Below, piece by piece: positions 58,620 through 64,000 of a stretch of DNA of 64,000 nt (the stretch's first letter is position 1; each line of letters begins with the position of its first letter). A program made the position numbers and the translations under genes. The notes under the pieces are model-generated. The model was not told where the DNA came from. It was given only the letters and a program-made list of their open reading frames with translations, and made no database searches. The stretch covers positions 10,178,285-10,242,284 of the forward strand of contig OZ038321.1 of the NCBI GenBank assembly GCA_964035795.1, given 5' to 3'. Source of the stretch: Pterobdella sp. o SKG-2022 (lineage: Eukaryota; Annelida; Clitellata; Hirudinida; Piscicolidae).

Positions 58620-61600
58620 CTACTGATGCTGTTTTCTGGGAAGCTGACTCTGCTGATTCACTCAAGGATGCCAAACTTTTCCTTTAGTCTCTTCCCAACA
58701 TACGCCTCCACGACCCAGTTCTTTTGAATCCAACAATCACCGTCTTGGGTCTACCGACATGGGTTACTAATGAGAAACTTGAAACCTCCTTCAATCTCCT
58801 CTTTCCATCTGCTGATCCCAGCACTTTTCGTGCCTTTAGGCACAAGCCCAACGCGCGAAACCCTTCTACTCGTGACTGGCTTATCCAAGTTTCAAGCAAT
58901 GTTTTCCCCATGCCGAACAAGTCCAAGAATGTACATCTCATTTTTGGTAGATTCCCTTTCCACTCTCGCATCCATCCAACTAGATGTCTAAATTGTCAGA
59001 CTTATGGTCATAACATATCAAAGTGCCAAAATCCTAGAGTATGTGAGCACTGTGGCAAAGACCATTCGTCTGACAACTGCCCTAAAACCTCTCCTTCCTT
59101 TTGTGTTCCCTGCTTTAAATCAAAGCGCTCTTGCCATGACCACGTCACAACATCCTCCTTTTGTCCCCTTTATAGACAACAAGTGCGACTCAAGATGTGA
59201 CGTACGGCTTGGGAATGACGTTCAGTCTCTCATCCTAAAGTTCACAATGTACCTTTCTCTACTAAATTCGCTCTTCTCAATCCTAGGTCTTCTCGTAGGA
59301 AGTCTTCTATTATAATCGATACTATCCTTTTTCTTAAACTTGACATTATTGCTTTGACGGAAACTTGGATTCTTGAAAACGCAGATATTGTCACAAAATA
59401 TGACATTGTGCCTCATTGCTTTCATGTCTTGCACTCTTACCGACCCATTGGTAAACGATGTGGAGGTATTTCTGTAATTGTAATTTCCAGAAACACCATT
59501 AGATTGATGTCATTAAATCCCCGTCTCACTCTTCTTTTGAATCATTGACAGCCAAAGTGTCTTTTTCGTCACACTGTTTGTTTCTATCGGTGACCTTCCG
59601 TCCTCCAAACACCGGCAATTTTATCTGCGAGCTCACGTCTCATCTCTATTTGCTTTATTCTCTTTCTTCAAATTTTATATTGGCTGATGATTTCAACACC
59701 CCAAATTGTACGTCTCATGACAACCCGCTTAGTGCCCTTTTACGTGAACTCGAGCTGGTCCAGCACATAGACTTCCCCACTCACAGACTTGGTAACATCC
59801 TTGACCTCATCATTACTCCAAAACCTAACAGTCATCTCATACAAGAAATCGGCAGAAAAACTTTTGACTCTGATCACTATCTTATTTTATGCAATTTCAA
59901 CCTCGCTCCTCCTCCCCTTCCCCTTCGCATTGTAATTTCCCGTTCCTTTGAAAACTTTGATGATGCTGTTTTCGAGAAAGATCTCAGACATATCCATAAT
60001 ACACTAACTAATCTTTCTGATGTTCCAGTTGAAGAGTTTTTTACAACAATGAAAAACTCCTTTCAATTCCTTATCGACCACCATGCCCCCCTTCACTCCC
60101 ACATCTTTCGCCCAGCAGTCACTTCCATCACAAGCTATTCACTGACGCCATTGCCGCCAAAAGAAAAAGACAAAAACTTGAGAGAAAAATTTCCTTATCG
60201 TTAAGATCATCCAAGCCTGTTCCAGCCAGTCTTCTTGCTGCTCTCAAGGAATCTCATAAGACTGCTCGCGCTCTCATCTTTAAATCTCGGGCTGATTATT
60301 TTAACAACATGATTGCATCTGTCAAACCAAACTCGAAAGTTTTTTAGAAAACTGCCAACTCCATCTTACATAGATCCTCTCCTACTCCGCCATGCAGCTC
60401 TTCAGAAACTATCAATCTTGTGACTATCTTTAGTAGCTTTTTTAAAGATAAAATCGTTCTTATTCACAAATCTTTGCCAACGTCCATTTCGCGCTGCACA
60501 GACCCTATTCTACCAGACAATCAAACATCACTCGCTTATTTTTCATTTGTCAGTATGAAGAAGTGAGTAGGCTCATTCGCTCTTTACCCAACAAATCTTC
60601 TCCATTAGATTTAATCCTCACATCCACTTTAAAACGCTTTTCTCACTTCTTTGCTTCAATACTTTCCAAACTTACCAACTTGTCTTTTTCACAAAAAATA
60701 TTCCCGCCTCTTTTAAAACAGCACTCTGCTTAAAAAAGGCAATTTGGACCCTACCATTGCTTCGAGCTACCGCCCTGTTTCTAACTTAAGCATCATTTCA
60801 AAAATTATTGAAAGACTTCTCACGTTTCATCATTTCCTAATTTCAATTTTTTTCAATCAGCATATCACAAGCACCACTCAACAGAAACCACACTCCTACG
60901 CATCACTGACAGCTTTCGCAACATTTGCGCTACTGGATATGCAGTCGTTTTGGTTTCGCTAGACCTTTATGCTGCTTTTGACTCTCTCGATCACAATATC
61001 TTAATTGATATTTTGGATAGACATTTTAATATTTCTGATATCGCTCTTTCTTGGTTTCGGGCTTACCTCTCTCAACGTTCTCAGTTCGTTAAAATGGACA
61101 ATTTCTCTTCTTCTCTTACATCCCTCAACTCAGGCGTACCGCAGGGCTCCGTTCTGGGACCAATCCTCTTCTCTCTTCATACATCACCCATGTGTAGCAT
61201 TATTCTACAGCACGACTTGCTTTTTCACCAGTTCGCTTTTTCACTGGAGTTTCTCACCCAGCTCCAAGCCCCACTCTCCTTAAATTATCCAGTTGTTTTT
61301 CCGCTCTAAACTCCTGGTTTTTCCAAAGCCAATTGAAACTAAACCCTACTAAGAGTGAGGTGATGTTTGTCGGCAGCTCTCGTCTTTTAGCAAGACAATC
61401 TCCCTTCTGTGGTAACCCTCGACGGCACCACACTTCATATATCTTCCAAGCTCAAAATCTTAGGTGTCACATTAGATTCAAATTTAAACTTTGCTCATTT
61501 TTTTTCTCGAATAATCTAATCTTCCAATTTCCACATCCATGCCATAAAAAAATTACGCAAATTCTTACCTCTTGCCACTGCTAATGCCCTCTTTATCTCA

Positions 61601-62145
61601 CTAGTTCTTTCCAGATTGGACTACTATAATTCTCTCTTTTGCGGGCAGCCAAACTATTTTTTATGCAAACTTCAAGCCTTCCAATACCACGTGACCAAGA
61701 CGGTTCTTCAAGCTGATTATTTCAGCTCTTCCAGCGACTGTCTTGATCGTTTGCACTGGTTACCTGTCTCCCAAAGATGCAAGTTTAAATTACTTTGGCT
61801 CGTTGCATGCATCTCAAGCTTGCACAACCTGCTTATCTTTTTGATCTTTTGTCAATCAGACACACACGTCAACCACTCATATCTTTGCACTCTGGTCTCT
61901 AGCTTCATCAACCTGTTTTTTCAAGCTTGTTCAGTAGTCACTCTTCTTCTCATCAAGCTCCACGTCTGTGGAATTCACTTCCTTCTAACTTGCGCTCATC
62001 GCCTTCTCTCATGAACTTTCGCAAACTTTTGAAAACTCACTTATGCCATAAACATCCCTAGTCATAATCTCTTACAAAGCTTAAGCGCCTCTGAAAGAAT
62101 CTTGAATTGATAACTTTGCGCTATAAAAATCTTAATAATAATAAT
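58620..62145 (+). pseudogene. CR1-like LINE, second copy, with ORF1-type zinc knuckles
   Basis: Longer than the nested copy. At 58724-59197 a frame reads NPTITVLGLPTWVTNEKLET and then three Cys/His units: CLNCQTYGHNISKC (58986), CEHCGKDHSSDNC (59043) and CVPCFKSKRSC...H. This is the RNA-binding part. EN: LKLDIIALTETWILEN (59335), LADDFNTPNC and FDSDHYLILC (59866). RT: NLSIISKIIERL (60785), VSLDLYAAFDSLDHNIL (60953) and SGVPQGSVLGPILFSLH (61130). The YxDD is lost through a deletion of about 11 bases (QFA directly followed by FTGV-type text near 61228). NPTKSEVMFVGSS, DYYNSLFCGQPN and DRLHWLPV follow. The end is GCGCTATAAAAATC plus (AAT)n at 62145. Many stops. Confidence 0.85.
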
Positions 62146-62221
62146 TCCGTGTCTTTTTTGTGTATTTTAAGATTTTACTAAACAATAAAAACTATGGATA
62201 AAAAATAAAAATTATTATTTT

Positions 62222-62570
62222 TTTTTAAATATATTATTTGATATATATAAAAAGATCGTATTGGCCGAACAAAGAAAATATTGCAAGCTTTAATTCGTAA
62301 GCTATACTACCGCAAGCATAACACTCCTGGAAGAGCTATATTACAATAAATCATCATTTTGAGCGTTTAATCTTAACTCACTTCTTTTATAACACAAAAT
62401 TTTTCATATAAATATTATTTATTGAATAATAATACTCGATAAAAAAAATTTTCTATTTATTTCGTGAATTTTTGTCAACCAATCAAATATGTTTTTGTGA
62501 GGTTGTGGCTTGTGTGTTTCAATCGACTGCGTATCACGAACCACAGGATAATGAACACTAATTTTAGTTA
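62222..62570 (+). repeat. Dispersed repeat, second copy on +
   Basis: Same order of blocks as 45560-45905 (AACAAAGAAAATATTGCAAGC, ACCGCAAGCATAACACTCCT, TTGTCAACCAATCAAATATG, GAACCACAGGATAATGAACAC), about 85% alike by eye. It follows the second CR1-like LINE. No inverted partner is next to it. Confidence 0.82.
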
Positions 62571-62574
62571 AATT

Positions 62575-64000
62575 AATCTGACCAATGAAATAACAGTTGA
62601 TATTAGTTTTAAAAATTCAGAATAATTTATTCATTTTGGAAATATTTATATATTTAACAAAAAATGAAGTTCCAATTTAAAATTTAAATTTATTATTGAT
62701 TTTTTTATTTATATCCCATAATTTTTTGGTAAGACTTCACAGTAAAAATATAGTAGGATAAGCCTTAAATCGCATGCGCGTAATAATTATACAACTAAAA
62801 ACAAAACGCACAAAAGTATTTTGGAAAGTTCCTTGAAGATGAGTTTGTTGAAAATGAAGTAAGTGAGAAAAAGGTTCTTGAAGATGAGGTTGAAAATTTT
62901 GATGGTTCTGCCTCATGAGGTTGAACTTACAAGAAAGTTTTTTTCAAACCGTACAGTTGAACTCAAATTCTCTATTTCTAAGCTTATTATGAATATGGCT
63001 AGACTTTAAACTTCTTATGAATTAAAATATTTTTAAGACTTAAGACTTTTATTAAACAAACAATCACAATTAAGAGGCTAATTTTACCACCTGCAAAAAA
63101 TTAGGAGATGATGAAACGTGAGCAGTTTTCATTACACAATATAATTAAAAAAATAGAAGATAATTTTTATGGAATTGTCAATTAATGAATCCTTTGCATC
63201 CAATGAATTTTTATCAGGTCTATAATCCTCATTAACAAACCTTTTTGAAACATAAATCTTTCACTTATCTTATTGTTTAAAAATATTATTTAATTTCAGA
63301 TCATTTTTTATAAAAGCGATCAAAAATGTAAAAGGGCAAATGATACTGATGTTAATATTGATCTTAGTGGGTGTTTATGCAATGAAATAAAATAAATAAT
63401 TCAAAAATTTTGTTTTTGAATAAAAAACAAAACAGTAAAAAAATACTAATATTTAGTAAGAAACATAAGTAAAATAAAAAAGTAAAACTTTAATAGAACA
63501 ATAATTAACTGAATAACACAAAGCTATTTGTAAGTCAAACTCACATTATTAAGAGATAATTTTGAGGCCTATCCCTGTTCACTCCCCAGGCCTCTCCAGC
63601 AGCTTTTAGAGAGAAGTGTTATAATTCAGCTATGCATTCTGTTAATCATTTTCAATATATAAAAGCTGTGAATCCTTTTTGTATTAAGCTAATTTAGTTA
63701 TTCTTAGCGAAACAACAAACTAACATTTCGAAATTAAGATCTATTTAAAGGAATTTTATAAAGCTTCACTGTCAAAAAGCCTTCTCATTCAAGCCATTCT
63801 TACCTGCAGTAGTAGATTGTATAATCATTCAAAAATAATTTCATTATAAGCTATCCACTCACCATGGGATGAATTAACTGAACAAATTACTCACTTCCTG
63901 TGTCACCTGATGATGATTTCTAAGTAAATCGTGAAGCTTCGTAATAAAATTGCTGAAAATCCTTTATGATATTGTTTGTTAATAGTTAAATTAATTAAGA
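62575..64000. other. AT-rich region, nothing recognised
   Basis: Contains a short Glu-rich internal duplication near 62828-62900 (CTTGAAGATGAG occurs twice) and a small hairpin GAGGCCT...AGGCCTC near 63563-63595. I see no gene. Confidence 0.35.

Noticed and set aside
63563..63595. Hairpin GAGGCCT...AGGCCTC as a regulatory element
   Set aside because: Only a 7-bp stem with a long loop, without a gene nearby.

Overview
This is an AT-rich eukaryotic (invertebrate animal) nuclear window. The evidence is two spliced host genes with GT-AG introns, and a very dense, mostly decayed collection of non-LTR retrotransposons, Penelope-like elements, tRNA-derived SINEs, a piggyBac relic and microsatellites. 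The mix of LINEs ending in (AAT)n, REL-endonuclease LINEs and Penelope elements suggests an AT-rich aquatic invertebrate such as a cnidarian or mollusc, but I cannot name the species. There is no sign of a bacterial or organellar contig.

Host genes. (1) A complete splicing-factor gene, SF3B6 (p14 of the SF3b complex), lies on + as four coding exons: 30332-30355, 30415-30533, 37552-37690 and 40644-40742. They encode 126 aa in a continuous frame. Introns of about 7.0 and 3.0 kb are filled with retroelement debris. (2) The last coding exon of a Rab GTPase, best matched to RAB30, is at 13326-13518 on +; its earlier exons are not seen.

Layout. 0-13 kb: decayed LINE on - (1-1.8 kb), piggyBac relic on + (2-3.4 kb), LINE scrap on - (3.7-4.0 kb), jockey/CR1-type LINE with 3' UTR and (TA)n on + (5.2-7.9 kb), BovB/RTE-like LINE on + interrupted by a SINE (8.0-10.7 kb), LINE scrap on + (10.7 kb), CR1/jockey-like LINE on - (11.05-13 kb). 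13.3-13.6 kb: RAB30 exon. 14.7-22.6 kb: SINE, LINE on - (15-16.3 kb), a GC-richer RT/RNase H LINE with an inverted PHD-finger segment (16.8-19.5 kb), then tandem Penelope-like copies on - with an inverted repeat. 24-29.5 kb: Penelope and LINE fragments. 30.3-40.8 kb: SF3B6 with intronic elements. 41-46.5 kb: repeats, an ORF1-bearing LINE joined directly to its 3' UTR, and a foldback repeat. 47-62.1 kb: two REL-endonuclease LINEs, the second split by a CR1-like element, followed by a second CR1-like element. 62.2-62.6 kb: a repeat also found at 45.56-45.93 kb. From 62.6 kb to the end I see nothing recognisable.

The window therefore records successive retroelement insertions around two housekeeping genes. 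No element looks fully autonomous. The best preserved coding stretch is the RT part of the CR1-like copy nested at 54.2-56.6 kb, but its catalytic motif is altered. I found no convincing new cellular system. The items most worth a second look are nested or rearranged elements, a mobile 21-bp minisatellite, the Penelope inverted repeat and a poly-Asn ORF1 with AT-hook and CCCH motifs.
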